A DNA stretch of 64,000 bases, taken from contig JBBTET010000010.1 of the NCBI GenBank assembly GCA_038042195.1, forward strand, positions 62,001 to 126,000, in the 5' to 3' direction. Position 1 is the first letter of the stretch. The number at the start of each line of letters is the position of its first letter. The notes under the pieces were generated by a model, which was given only the letters and a program-made list of their open reading frames with translations, did not search any database and had not been told where the DNA came from. Position numbers and translations under genes: made by a program. Source of the stretch: JACRIM01 sp038042195 (GTDB lineage: Bacteria > Planctomycetota > Phycisphaerae > UBA1845 > UTPLA1). Of this stretch, positions 26,787 to 34,319 are shown in pieces.

Positions 26787-27821
26787 ATGAGCGTCCGGAC
26801 CTACATCCTGGGACCTGCGGTACTCGTTGCCATCATGATGTCGACAGCCGACGCACAGCCCGCGCGTCGCGGACAACGCCCGAACAGCACTGCGACCCTG
26901 CGAAGCAGCATTGACAAGCTTGCCGGCCTGCGGAAGAGCCCCCAATACACGTCCTCTGCCACGAGCAAGCGCAGCCGGTTAGGCACCTACGAAAACAACA
27001 CGTATTCCGGTGTCATCACAAGACTTGACCAGGTACGCGCAATACTTCCCCCGTCGCGGCCTTCCATTCTTCGTGAATACCAGCCACTACCGCCCAGCCC
27101 CATTCAGGAAATGCTTGACCGTCGAAACCTCCTGAGTGTCCGGTCGGCCATTTCCAAAAAAACGTTCGCTTCGGTCGGACACAACATCTATTCCAAAGCC
27201 CCCAGCCTCGATGCCCCTCCTCAATTCACCATGATGTCAAACGCGAACACATGGCCGACCAGTGCCCCAATTGATTCGAAGAGGCCCGTCGAGGCCAGGA
27301 TGGGCGATGCCCTTGAGCAGCGGCTCGCGCGGTTGGCCGACGGTTATTTTGACAACGGTACCCAGGCCTTTACGAAGGGAAAGTTTATCCAGGCAAAAAA
27401 CTATTTTGACCTGGTGCGAGAACTCGAACCCACGAAGACCCGATCGTATATCGCCATGGCGTTGGTAGCCACGCAGCGCACTGATTTTGCCACTGCATGG
27501 TGGAACATCTTGCAAGCCATTGACATCGCAGATGACGCTGACGACCTTCGAATTGATCTCAATCGATTCTTTAAGAGTGCAGAGGACAGTCGGCGCACAC
27601 GAGAGGCGATCAATCGGGCGGCTCTGAGCTACCCCGACGTTGGCACCATTTCTGGCATGCTGGCTTACTACTCGTTCCTCAACGGCGACCTCGGCACGGC
27701 CGCCGATGCTGCCGCCAACGCCGAAAAGAACACACCATCGGCCGCCGCCGAGCCGATCAAGAAGTTCCGTGGGATGTTGGCCCAGTTGCGTTCGACACCC
27801 TCGTCGCGCCCAGCCAATTAG
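26787..27821 (+). CDS. Exported TPR-like hypothetical protein
   Basis: 344 residues. The N-terminus MSVRTYILGPAVLVAIMMSTADAQ is a signal peptide with probable cleavage after ADA. Residues about 35-165 are low-complexity, Ser/Pro/Arg-rich. Residues about 170-335 form helical hairpins typical of tetratricopeptide repeats (ADGYFDNGTQAFTKGKFIQAKNYFDLVRELEP, MLAYYSFLNGDLGTAADAAANAEK). GGAGCGG upstream supports the ATG at 26787. Likely periplasmic scaffold; no enzyme motif. It is transcribed from its own promoter and followed by the sugar dehydratase gene 142 bp downstream. Confidence 0.75.
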   Translation: MSVRTYILGPAVLVAIMMSTADAQPARRGQRPNSTATLRSSIDKLAGLRKSPQYTSSATSKRSRLGTYENNTYSGVITRLDQVRAILPPSRPSILREYQPLPPSPIQEMLDRRNLLSVRSAISKKTFASVGHNIYSKAPSLDAPPQFTMMSNANTWPTSAPIDSKRPVEARMGDALEQRLARLADGYFDNGTQAFTKGKFIQAKNYFDLVRELEPTKTRSYIAMALVATQRTDFATAWWNILQAIDIADDADDLRIDLNRFFKSAEDSRRTREAINRAALSYPDVGTISGMLAYYSFLNGDLGTAADAAANAEKNTPSAAAEPIKKFRGMLAQLRSTPSSRPAN

Positions 27822-27963
27822 AACCGGTCTCAAGCCCCAATGGCGCCGGCGACACCTTGGCAGACGGCGGGTTTTGAAAAATAATCTGGCGCGGGTGCCC
27901 GCCGGTTCGCCCATCGGGGGATGACACAAAGGCTCGCGGCCTCACCGCGCGATTATTTGCGAT

Positions 27964-30024
27964 ATGCAGGTTCCGCAAGTCAATTCATCACCTCCACTCG
28001 TGCCCTCCGGCATGCGTGGGATCATCTCGCAATATCGCATTGTGGTCTCATCCTTTGCTCACGCCGGCCTCTTCGCCTTTGCCTTCTTTATGGCCTTCGG
28101 CCTCTATTACAACTTCAAGAATTTCGATCAGTGGCTTCCCAACTTCTTTCTGCCACTCGTGCCCATCGTCGTTGTCGCCCGAATGATCGTGTTCGCCTGG
28201 ATGAAGATGTTTCGCGGCTCTTGGCGCTACGTCGGAATGCGCGACGTCCTCGCTATCACCAAGGCCACCCACATCAGCACTATTTTCATCCTCGCCCTTT
28301 ATTTCGGCATTGAATGGATCCACTTCTCCGCCTTCGGAACGAACTTCCTCGATGCGTCCGCGCAGTCCGGCCGGATCATCTTGCAATTCCCGCAGTCCAT
28401 TTTCATTATGGACTGGGGCATGACCATTGCCGCCGTTTGCGGCGCTCGCATCCTCGTCCGCCTTTACCACGAGGAAATCAGACCCGTCTCTGAGACTGGC
28501 ACGCGCCCCTGCCTCATCGTCGGAGCAGGCGACACCGGTGAGGCTCTCCTCCGAGAAATCCTCCGCATGCCCATTGCCCGCTATCGCGTCATTGGCTTTC
28601 TCGACGACGACGCCTCCAAGATCGGCGCACGAATCCACGGCGTCCCCGTCATCGGTCGCACCAGCGAGGCCTACAACATCTGCAAACGCGACGGCGTCGA
28701 GGAAATCCTCCTCGCCATGCCTCGCGCCGCGCAAAAGAAGCTCCGCGAAATCGTGGAGCAGATTCAGGGCTTGAACGTTCGCTTCCGAACCATCCCCGCG
28801 ATGGAGGCCGTCATCGAGGGCCGCGTCAAGGTCTCCCAAATCCGTGACGTCGACATCAAAGACCTCCTCGGCCGCGAGCAGGTCGCCCTCGACACGCCGC
28901 GAATCAGCGAGTTCATCCAGGGGCAGCGCATCCTCATCACCGGGGCCGGCGGCTCCATCGGTGCCGAGCTTTGCCGACAGGTCCTTCGCTTCCAGCCGGC
29001 CCGACTCATCCTCCTCGAACAAGCCGAAAACAATCTCTTCGAGATCGACCGTGAACTCGCCCGTCTCGCTCCCGAAATCCCTCGTGTTTGTTACGTCGCC
29101 GACATTTGCGACGCCAAGAGAATCGACTCCATCTTTGCCGCCGAGCGCCCCGTCGCCCTGTTCCATGCCGCCGCTCACAAACACGTCCCGATGATGGAGA
29201 TCAATGTCGGCGAGGCCGTGAAGAACAACATCCTTGGCACCAAGACCGTCGCCGACGCCGCCAAGCGACATGGTGTCAAGCGATTTGTCATGATCTCCAC
29301 CGACAAGGCCGTCAACCCCACCAGTGTCATGGGCTGCACCAAGCGCGTCGCCGAGATGTACATCCAGCAGCTACGCCAGGACACCACCACGCAGTTCATG
29401 ACCGTCCGATTTGGCAACGTCCTCGGCTCCTCCGGCTCCGTCGTCCCCATCTTCGCCAAACAGATCGCCGTCGGCGGCCCCGTCACCGTCACCGACCCGC
29501 GAATGACCCGCTACTTCATGACCATCCCCGAAGCGACGCAGCTGGTCCTACAAGCCGGCGTCATGGGGCAGGACGGCGACATCTTTGTCCTCGACATGGG
29601 CGAACCCGTGAAGATCGTCGACCTCGCCCGCGAAATGATCACCCTCAGCGGCCTCCGCCCCGGTGAAGACATCGAAATCCAATTCACCGGTATCCGCCCC
29701 GGCGAAAAGCTCTATGAGGAGCTTTCCGTCTCCGGCGAGAACATGGGCAAGACCACGCACGACAAGATTTACGTCTGGAAAAATCGAAAAGAGGACTGGC
29801 CGCGCGTCTGCCGTCTCATGGATCAACTTGTCGCCTCCGCCGACAGCCACACCGAACAGCGACTCAAAGAGTCCCTCATCGAGTTGGTGCCGGAGTTCTC
29901 GCCAGAGTCGCTCGACCATTCCGTCAACGCCCCATCCCCATCAGCAACGCCGTCACGCATCCCCACCCTCCCCGGCGAACTCCGCGTGGAACACCCGCCT
30001 AGGTGGGTCGCCAATAACGAGTAA
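27964..30024 (+). CDS. Membrane nucleotide-sugar 4,6-dehydratase (WbpM/CapD/PglF type)
   Basis: 686 residues. The N-terminal 150 residues have four hydrophobic helices. A CoA-binding-like Rossmann domain begins RPCLIVGAGDTGEALLREIL (about 180). The extended SDR domain begins RILITGAGGSIGAELCRQ (about 322) with NAD-binding GAGGSIG; the active-site region is MISTDKAVNPTSVMGCTKR (about 442), with the Thr-Asp-Lys that replaces Tyr-x3-Lys in this family. It converts UDP-GlcNAc-type sugars to 4-keto-6-deoxy intermediates for surface glycans. Length fits two-domain membrane dehydratases. The ATG at 27964 lacks a clear Shine-Dalgarno. Substrate and product stereochemistry cannot be decided from sequence. 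Confidence 0.92.
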   Translation: MQVPQVNSSPPLVPSGMRGIISQYRIVVSSFAHAGLFAFAFFMAFGLYYNFKNFDQWLPNFFLPLVPIVVVARMIVFAWMKMFRGSWRYVGMRDVLAITKATHISTIFILALYFGIEWIHFSAFGTNFLDASAQSGRIILQFPQSIFIMDWGMTIAAVCGARILVRLYHEEIRPVSETGTRPCLIVGAGDTGEALLREILRMPIARYRVIGFLDDDASKIGARIHGVPVIGRTSEAYNICKRDGVEEILLAMPRAAQKKLREIVEQIQGLNVRFRTIPAMEAVIEGRVKVSQIRDVDIKDLLGREQVALDTPRISEFIQGQRILITGAGGSIGAELCRQVLRFQPARLILLEQAENNLFEIDRELARLAPEIPRVCYVADICDAKRIDSIFAAERPVALFHAAAHKHVPMMEINVGEAVKNNILGTKTVADAAKRHGVKRFVMISTDKAVNPTSVMGCTKRVAEMYIQQLRQDTTTQFMTVRFGNVLGSSGSVVPIFAKQIAVGGPVTVTDPRMTRYFMTIPEATQLVLQAGVMGQDGDIFVLDMGEPVKIVDLAREMITLSGLRPGEDIEIQFTGIRPGEKLYEELSVSGENMGKTTHDKIYVWKNRKEDWPRVCRLMDQLVASADSHTEQRLKESLIELVPEFSPESLDHSVNAPSPSATPSRIPTLPGELRVEHPPRWVANNE

Positions 30025-30148
30025 CGACTCCCGCCCACCTATTGGGAATTGGAATTCTCCGCCCAAACCCCTGGCATCGACGAACGCCCGACCACGCCGC
30101 GCGTCGGACGGACCTGATCGCCTCCTTTTGGCATCCCCCAGCCCACTT

Positions 30149-30286
30149 AATAGTTCCGCAAACTGAGTTTGCAGTATCTCAGAATCATTCTGAGACATCT
30201 CAAACTGAATTTGCAGTATCTCAGATTTGTTTTGAGATACTGCAGATTGGATTTGCAGTACCGCAAAATGATTTTGCGGAACTATT
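30149..30286. repeat. 138-bp palindromic element: three 42-bp tandem units with 14-bp terminal inverted repeats
   Basis: The ends are perfect inverted copies of AATAGTTCCGCAAA (30149-30162) and TTTGCGGAACTATT (30273-30286). Inside, three 42-bp units (30160-30201, 30202-30243, 30244-30285) share the core TTTGCAGTA(T/C)C. Each unit contains inverted repeats, e.g. TCTCAGAAT/ATTCTGAGA (30177-30195), GTATCTCA/TGAGATAC (30216-30240), CCGCAAAA/TTTTGCGG (30261-30279). As the period is a multiple of three, the plus strand is open through all units, but the translation is an artefact of the repeat. It may be a non-autonomous mobile or REP-like element. Confidence 0.75.
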
Positions 30287-30448
30287 GGCCGCCACCCGCC
30301 AGCCCCGGACCGAGTCCGGCCGAGGCCGGAATGGCTCCCGGGGGACAGGAATGGCTATGGGAGGTCAGAAAACGGCTTCTGGAGCGGTCAAAGCGGGGAT
30401 GGCCGACGCCGGGATGGGTAGGGGTTAGGAGGCGGGCACGGTCGCCGA
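30287..30448. other. Intergenic region after the palindromic element
   Basis: GC-rich, with a short CCGGCCGAGGCCGG dyad near 30318. No gene recognised. Confidence 0.3.
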
Positions 30449-30592
30449 CTACATCTTCTGGACGTGGTGCTCGTCGAGGATTTCCTGGACGGTGATGAGC
30501 TTGATGATGCGCCCGCTCATATTGTGAAAGGCGGCGCACGCCGTGTGGAAGCTATGGTTTCCGCTTCTGGGCTGGTCGCAGAATCGGCACAA
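30449..30592 (-). CDS. Possible cysteine-rich micro-protein (zinc-finger-like)
   Basis: From a TTG at 30592 the minus strand encodes 47 residues beginning CRFCDQPRSGNHSFHTAC after the start and ending KLITVQEILDEHHVQKM. C-x2-C-x12-H-x-C is a plausible treble-clef or zinc-knuckle site, and the amphipathic C-terminal helix looks protein-like. It lies 50 bp downstream of the DUF6941-like gene on the same strand and may be the end of that operon. There is no ATG and no good ribosome-binding site, so it could equally be a fragment of a longer ancestral gene. Confidence 0.35.
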   Translation of the reverse strand: MCRFCDQPRSGNHSFHTACAAFHNMSGRIIKLITVQEILDEHHVQKM

Positions 30593-30642
30593 CGGATTTG
30601 GCTCGGCTCACTGATTGGGTGTTGGCCGTTGCCTGGCAGCAC

Positions 30643-31056
30643 CTACCGACCATCGACGGCATATAGATACGTTGCTAACAGCGACTCGGCTTTCCCAAAC
30701 GCTCCTTCGCGGTCAAAAAGGTCAAAACCGTAGATTCCCGAGGTCCAAACAGGCACCTTGACCTTGTAGGGCAAGACGACTGCGCCTCGCTGTTCGGGAA
30801 GGATCAGTGGTGTGCCACGATACTTGACCAGCGTTTCACGCTCGCCTTTGTTCCCAAGCTGCCACGCCATAAGATCGAGCGGTTTGCCCCACATCGGATC
30901 GCGCAACACCGCACCAACAACCGCGAACAAATCCATATCACATGGCAAGCATCCTTCAGAAAGGCTGATAGTGCTTACGACATCCCGAAGGGTCACGACA
31001 CCACCATCGTTGATTGGCTCGCGGCACAATACGAGGAATCGAAACTCATTTGGCAT
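30643..31056 (-). CDS. DUF6941-like hypothetical protein
   Basis: 137 residues from the ATG at 31056, with GAAGAGAT just upstream; the frame is open 23 codons further and overlaps the preceding gene. The N-terminal part (NEFRFLVLCREPINDGGVVTLRDVVSTISL) resembles small beta-rich proteins of the DUF6941 type, which start with a strand ending in L-C-x-D/E and continue with a description of a regulatory-looking barrel. Function unknown. It follows the GIY-YIG gene with a 17-bp gap and is probably in its operon. The family name is from pattern memory and should be treated as tentative. Confidence 0.6.
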   Translation of the reverse strand: MPNEFRFLVLCREPINDGGVVTLRDVVSTISLSEGCLPCDMDLFAVVGAVLRDPMWGKPLDLMAWQLGNKGERETLVKYRGTPLILPEQRGAVVLPYKVKVPVWTSGIYGFDLFDREGAFGKAESLLATYLYAVDGR

Positions 31057-31073
31057 AGTTATCTCTTCCTCTT

Positions 31074-32012
31074 TCAGGGCGTCGGCTCCTTCGGTCCCGG
31101 CTCCGTGATCCGAATACCGACACATGCTGAGTTTGGATACTGCACGAATTCCACTTGTGCTCCAGCGGCGACCAAATCCGAAAGACCTGGACTTGCGCCT
31201 GAGAGCGGTTTTCCGGATGGTTGGGGAACGTCGGGGCCAAACTGCTGGCAGAGTTCAGCGACTTCGCGCTCGTTGGTCATGAACCATTCGATCCCGGGCG
31301 CGGTAGACAATTTGCGATCGCGTCGTCGGAGTTCGGCGTGAACCAAAACCTCCAATGCGCGCCCGTCCCATGTTCGACAGACCAAGAGCAGTGTCGGTCG
31401 TTCAGGGAACGCCGCCGCCTCGATTATCTGGCCTCGTATTCGCTGGATGGCCCCGACATCCTTGTCGGCCGTATAGCCGATCTTGACTGGGTAGTGTGTG
31501 GCACCCTTCAGGCCTGCGAGTTCTTGCAAGCTCGGGAACGTAAAAGCATAGACCTCCTCGTAGCCGTTGCCCATTTCGACCATGTGGTCGGCGTCCACCC
31601 ACGCGGCGTGCTCCTTCTTGATCCACTCGCGTTTACAGCGTTCCGCCACAACGGAATCAGCGTCGAACCGGGTATTCCGGTTCTTCTTGAGAATATCGGC
31701 AGCTATCGCGGCCGCTCTTTCCGGGATGACTCGCTCGATTCCGTATACGAGAATTGGGAGCTGCATTCCATTGTCAAAGACGACATCGATCCACTTGTAC
31801 GAATCGGTTGTCGCGGGAACGGTCCAGCCGAGTTGTCCAATGTGCAAACCAGAGGCATACATTCGAAGATCGTTCATCAAAACAACACGCTCAGGCTGGT
31901 CGCCACTCCAACAAAGGCGGTCATTTTTGTCATAGGCATGCACAAAACCGTCATCATCCACAACGCGCTTGACGACGATTCCATCGAATGTGTTCTTTTT
32001 CTTCGCCATCAT
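31074..32012 (-). CDS. GIY-YIG (T5orf172/MUG113-type) domain protein
   Basis: 312 residues from the ATG at 32012, preceded by GAGG. Residues about 1-110 are of unknown type. The segment from EEVYAFTFPSLQELAGLKGA onward (about 150-265) fits the T5orf172 version of the GIY-YIG nuclease: HYPVKIGYTADKD, IQRIRGQIIEAAAFPERPTLL, ALEVLVHAELRRRDRK with the catalytic-type Glu and His, and GIEWFMTNEREVAELC. The family is found in phages, restriction contexts and mobile elements; some members are DNA nucleases. The ATG overlaps the stop of the truncated methyltransferase (ATGA), so the two are co-translated. Catalytic activity is not proven. Confidence 0.75.
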   Translation of the reverse strand: MMAKKKNTFDGIVVKRVVDDDGFVHAYDKNDRLCWSGDQPERVVLMNDLRMYASGLHIGQLGWTVPATTDSYKWIDVVFDNGMQLPILVYGIERVIPERAAAIAADILKKNRNTRFDADSVVAERCKREWIKKEHAAWVDADHMVEMGNGYEEVYAFTFPSLQELAGLKGATHYPVKIGYTADKDVGAIQRIRGQIIEAAAFPERPTLLLVCRTWDGRALEVLVHAELRRRDRKLSTAPGIEWFMTNEREVAELCQQFGPDVPQPSGKPLSGASPGLSDLVAAGAQVEFVQYPNSACVGIRITEPGPKEPTP

Positions 32013-32365
32013 TCGTCCTCGAAGATAGGAGGGCAAGATTGGACGCGGGCGAGCTGCTGGCAGCGCGGCCGCCCGCCAGATGTGGCGAGGTCAGTCGACA
32101 TGTAGTCGATGTAGGCCTGCGTGCTGGCGTGTCGGTCGTCGAACGACCGCTTCTCCTTGCGCTCGCCCCAGAAGACCTCGTAGTTGCGGTTGGAGTTGAA
32201 CGGCGGATCGATGTAGATCAGATCGACGCACTGGTCGGGCAGCTTGGCCAACTGCTCCAGATTGTCGCCGCAGTAGATGACGCGGGTGCCGAGCAAGGAC
32301 GACGGGCGTTTTGTAGTTGCGGCGCGGGTCGCCGGGGCAGCGGGAGAGGACTTGCGCTTGCTCAT
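32009..32365 (-). pseudogene. Truncated DNA (N4/N6) methyltransferase, N-terminal fragment
   Basis: 118 residues from the ATG at 32365. TRVIYCGDNLEQLAKLPDQC, then VDLIYIDPPFNSNRNYEVFW is a textbook start of a beta-class DNA methyltransferase, with catalytic DPPF. FDDRHASTQAYIDYM should run directly into RPRC-x2-LARVL and about 250 further residues. Instead, nine extra residues (STDLATSGG) are inserted before RPRCQQLARV, and the frame stops 10 residues later. The FxGxG SAM-binding motif expected downstream is missing, so no functional methylase can form. The stop overlaps the GIY-YIG start codon, suggesting that the latter replaced the lost C-terminal part. Confidence 0.8.
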
Positions 32366-32483
32366 GGGGCCAAGGGTATCCCACGCGCTGGGTTCCTTCA
32401 ACGAATGCTCCTGCAACGCGGAAGACGTCGCACGCGAGGAAACGTGATACAATGAGTGAACACATCCCGACAATGGAGTGGTC

Positions 32484-32508
32484 CAAGTCGAAGATCCGCC
32501 GTGGCGGG
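32484..32508. repeat. 25-bp inverted repeat, left copy
   Basis: Exact reverse complement of 34140-34164; starts CAAGTCGAAGATCCGCCG. The pair frames the FG-GAP repeat gene. Confidence 0.8.
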
Positions 32509-32552
32509 GTCAAGAGGGACCCATCGAAGTACCGCAACAAGAAAGACGAACG

Positions 32553-34073
32553 ATGAACCAGTTCCACACTCGGTCGAATCGGAAGGCGCTGCGCATTGGC
32601 TTTGCAGCAACGTGCGGGCTTATGGCATTCGCAGCAGCGGCACCGGCGCAGGGGCAATGCGCTCCGCAGGAGCAGGCAAAGCTCATCGCCTCCGACGCAG
32701 CGCCGAATGACCTCTTCGGGTACTCGATCGCGATCTCTGGCGACACGGCCGTGGTCGGCGCGGACGTCGACGACCACGCGGGTGGGAACGACGCCGGCTC
32801 GGCCTACGTCTTCGTCCGCGTGGGCGGCGTGTGGACCGAGCAGGCTAAACTCATCGCCTCCGACGCGGCGGCGGGTGACAAATTCGGCTACTCAGTCGCG
32901 GTCTCGGGCGACACGGCCGTGGTTGGGGCTGAGTCAGACACCCACGCGGGCGGTGCCAGCGCCGGCTCGGCGTATGTCTTCGTCCGCTCCGGCACCGACT
33001 GGATCCAGCAGGCCAAGCTCATCGCCTCCGACGCGGCGGTGGCAGACCTCTTTGGCGTCTCGGTTGCGCTATCGGGCGACACGGCGGTCGTCGGCGCGTT
33101 CTTTGAAGACAACGCGGGCGGAAGCGAAGCAGGCTCGGCCTACGTCTTCGTCCGCTCCGGCACCGTTTGGACCCAGCAGACCAAGCTCATCGCCTCGGAC
33201 GCGGCGGTAGCCGACCTCTTCGGCACCTCGGTCGCGCTGTCGGGCGACACGGCAGTGGTCGGGGCGAACTCCGACGACAACACGGGCGGGGCCAACGCCG
33301 GCTCGGCCTACGTCTTCGTCCGCTCCGGCACCATCTGGACCGAGCAGGCCAAGCTGACCGCTTCCGACGCGGCGGTGAGTGACCTCTTCGGTGTCTCGGT
33401 CGCAATCTCGGGCGACACGGCGCTGGTCGGGGCGAACAACGACGACAACGCGTTCGACGCCGACGCCGGCTCGGCATACATCTTCGTTCGCTCCGGCGTG
33501 GCGTGGACCCAGCAAGCCAGGTTGGTCGCCTCCGACGCGGCGGCGACTGACAACTTCGGCATCTCGGTCGCTCTATCGGGCGACACGGCGCTGGTCGGGG
33601 CGTGGCAGAACGACAACTTGGGCGGGGCCGACGCCGGCTCGGCCTACGTCTTCATTCGCTCCGGCGTGGTGTGGACCCAACAGGCGAAACTCATCGCCTC
33701 CGACGCGGCGGCGACTGACATATTCGGCGTCTCGGTCGCGCTGTCGGGCGACACGGCGGTGGTCGGAGCGAGAGCCGACGACAATGCGGGCGGGAGCGAT
33801 GCCGGCTCGGCCTATACCTTTGATCTGGGCTGCGACGACGACGAAGACGGCATCGTGAACGCCAACGACGGCTGCCCCAACGACCCCAACAAGTCCGCGC
33901 CCGGTGCTTGCGGCTGCGGCGTGTCGGACGTCGATGCCAACGCCGACGGAACGCCGGACTGCAGCGATGCGGCGGCCTGCGGCACATGCGCGCAAGGCGT
34001 TATGCCGGCGATGGCAATGTGCCTATCCTTATTGATGTGGGCACGGCGACGGCGATTCCACGGTGGCTCGTGA
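32553..34073 (+). CDS. Exported FG-GAP repeat surface protein
   Basis: 506 residues from the ATG at 32553. Signal peptide ALRIGFAATCGLMAFAAAAPAQG. Residues 41 to about 425 are seven repeats of exactly 56 residues (168 bp), each of the type QAKLIASDAA, LFGxSVALSGDTAVVGA, DAGSAYVFVRSG: FG-GAP/integrin beta-propeller blades, seven of which would close one propeller. A Ca-binding-like segment follows (CDDDEDGIVNANDGCP, DVDANADGTPDC, like thrombospondin type-3 repeats). The end, CGTCAQGVMPAMAMCLSLLM then WARRRR, is a hydrophobic helix plus arginines, like a C-terminal sorting signal. Likely secreted or surface-bound; ligand unknown. Confidence 0.9.
   Translation: MNQFHTRSNRKALRIGFAATCGLMAFAAAAPAQGQCAPQEQAKLIASDAAPNDLFGYSIAISGDTAVVGADVDDHAGGNDAGSAYVFVRVGGVWTEQAKLIASDAAAGDKFGYSVAVSGDTAVVGAESDTHAGGASAGSAYVFVRSGTDWIQQAKLIASDAAVADLFGVSVALSGDTAVVGAFFEDNAGGSEAGSAYVFVRSGTVWTQQTKLIASDAAVADLFGTSVALSGDTAVVGANSDDNTGGANAGSAYVFVRSGTIWTEQAKLTASDAAVSDLFGVSVAISGDTALVGANNDDNAFDADAGSAYIFVRSGVAWTQQARLVASDAAATDNFGISVALSGDTALVGAWQNDNLGGADAGSAYVFIRSGVVWTQQAKLIASDAAATDIFGVSVALSGDTAVVGARADDNAGGSDAGSAYTFDLGCDDDEDGIVNANDGCPNDPNKSAPGACGCGVSDVDANADGTPDCSDAAACGTCAQGVMPAMAMCLSLLMWARRRRFHGGS
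32673..33827 (+). repeat. Seven 168-bp tandem repeats inside the FG-GAP gene
   Basis: Unit starts at 32673, 32841, 33009, 33177, 33345, 33513 and 33681, all exactly 168 bp apart; the last is incomplete. Neighbouring units are so alike at DNA level that recombination or gene conversion is likely. Confidence 0.9.
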
Positions 34074-34319
34074 GCTTGTGCTGGCAGCGAAGCGATGCTG
34101 ATCTCCTTGTCACAGCCGTCGCAACGTGAACGTGAAGCTCCCGCCACGGCGGATCTTCGACTTGCCGGTCTGCCGCGCCCAGCAGTTCCACTTGAAACGT
34201 GCGATGCGAAAGACGGCTTCGCGTTGATACGACAGCAATTCGATGCACGGCACATCCATCCCTTCGTCCCGCACGGCCCCGCTCGTATGATCCCCGCATC
34301 GCAGCAAGGAACCAACGCC
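34074..34319. other. Intergenic region carrying the right 25-bp inverted repeat
   Basis: 246 bp. Contains the repeat at 34140-34164 and no supported gene; the minus strand around it is open but has no family match. Confidence 0.4.
34140..34164. repeat. 25-bp inverted repeat, right copy
   Basis: Perfect reverse complement of 32484-32508; similarity stops sharply at both ends. Confidence 0.8.

Noticed and set aside
30149..30286. CRISPR array
   Set aside because: Units are directly adjacent with no spacers, and there is no cas gene.
30169..30495. Plus-strand open frame through the 42-bp repeats, giving 14-residue repeats
   Set aside because: Two other frames are equally open because the period is a multiple of three; no ribosome-binding site or family similarity. 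Treated as a DNA element.
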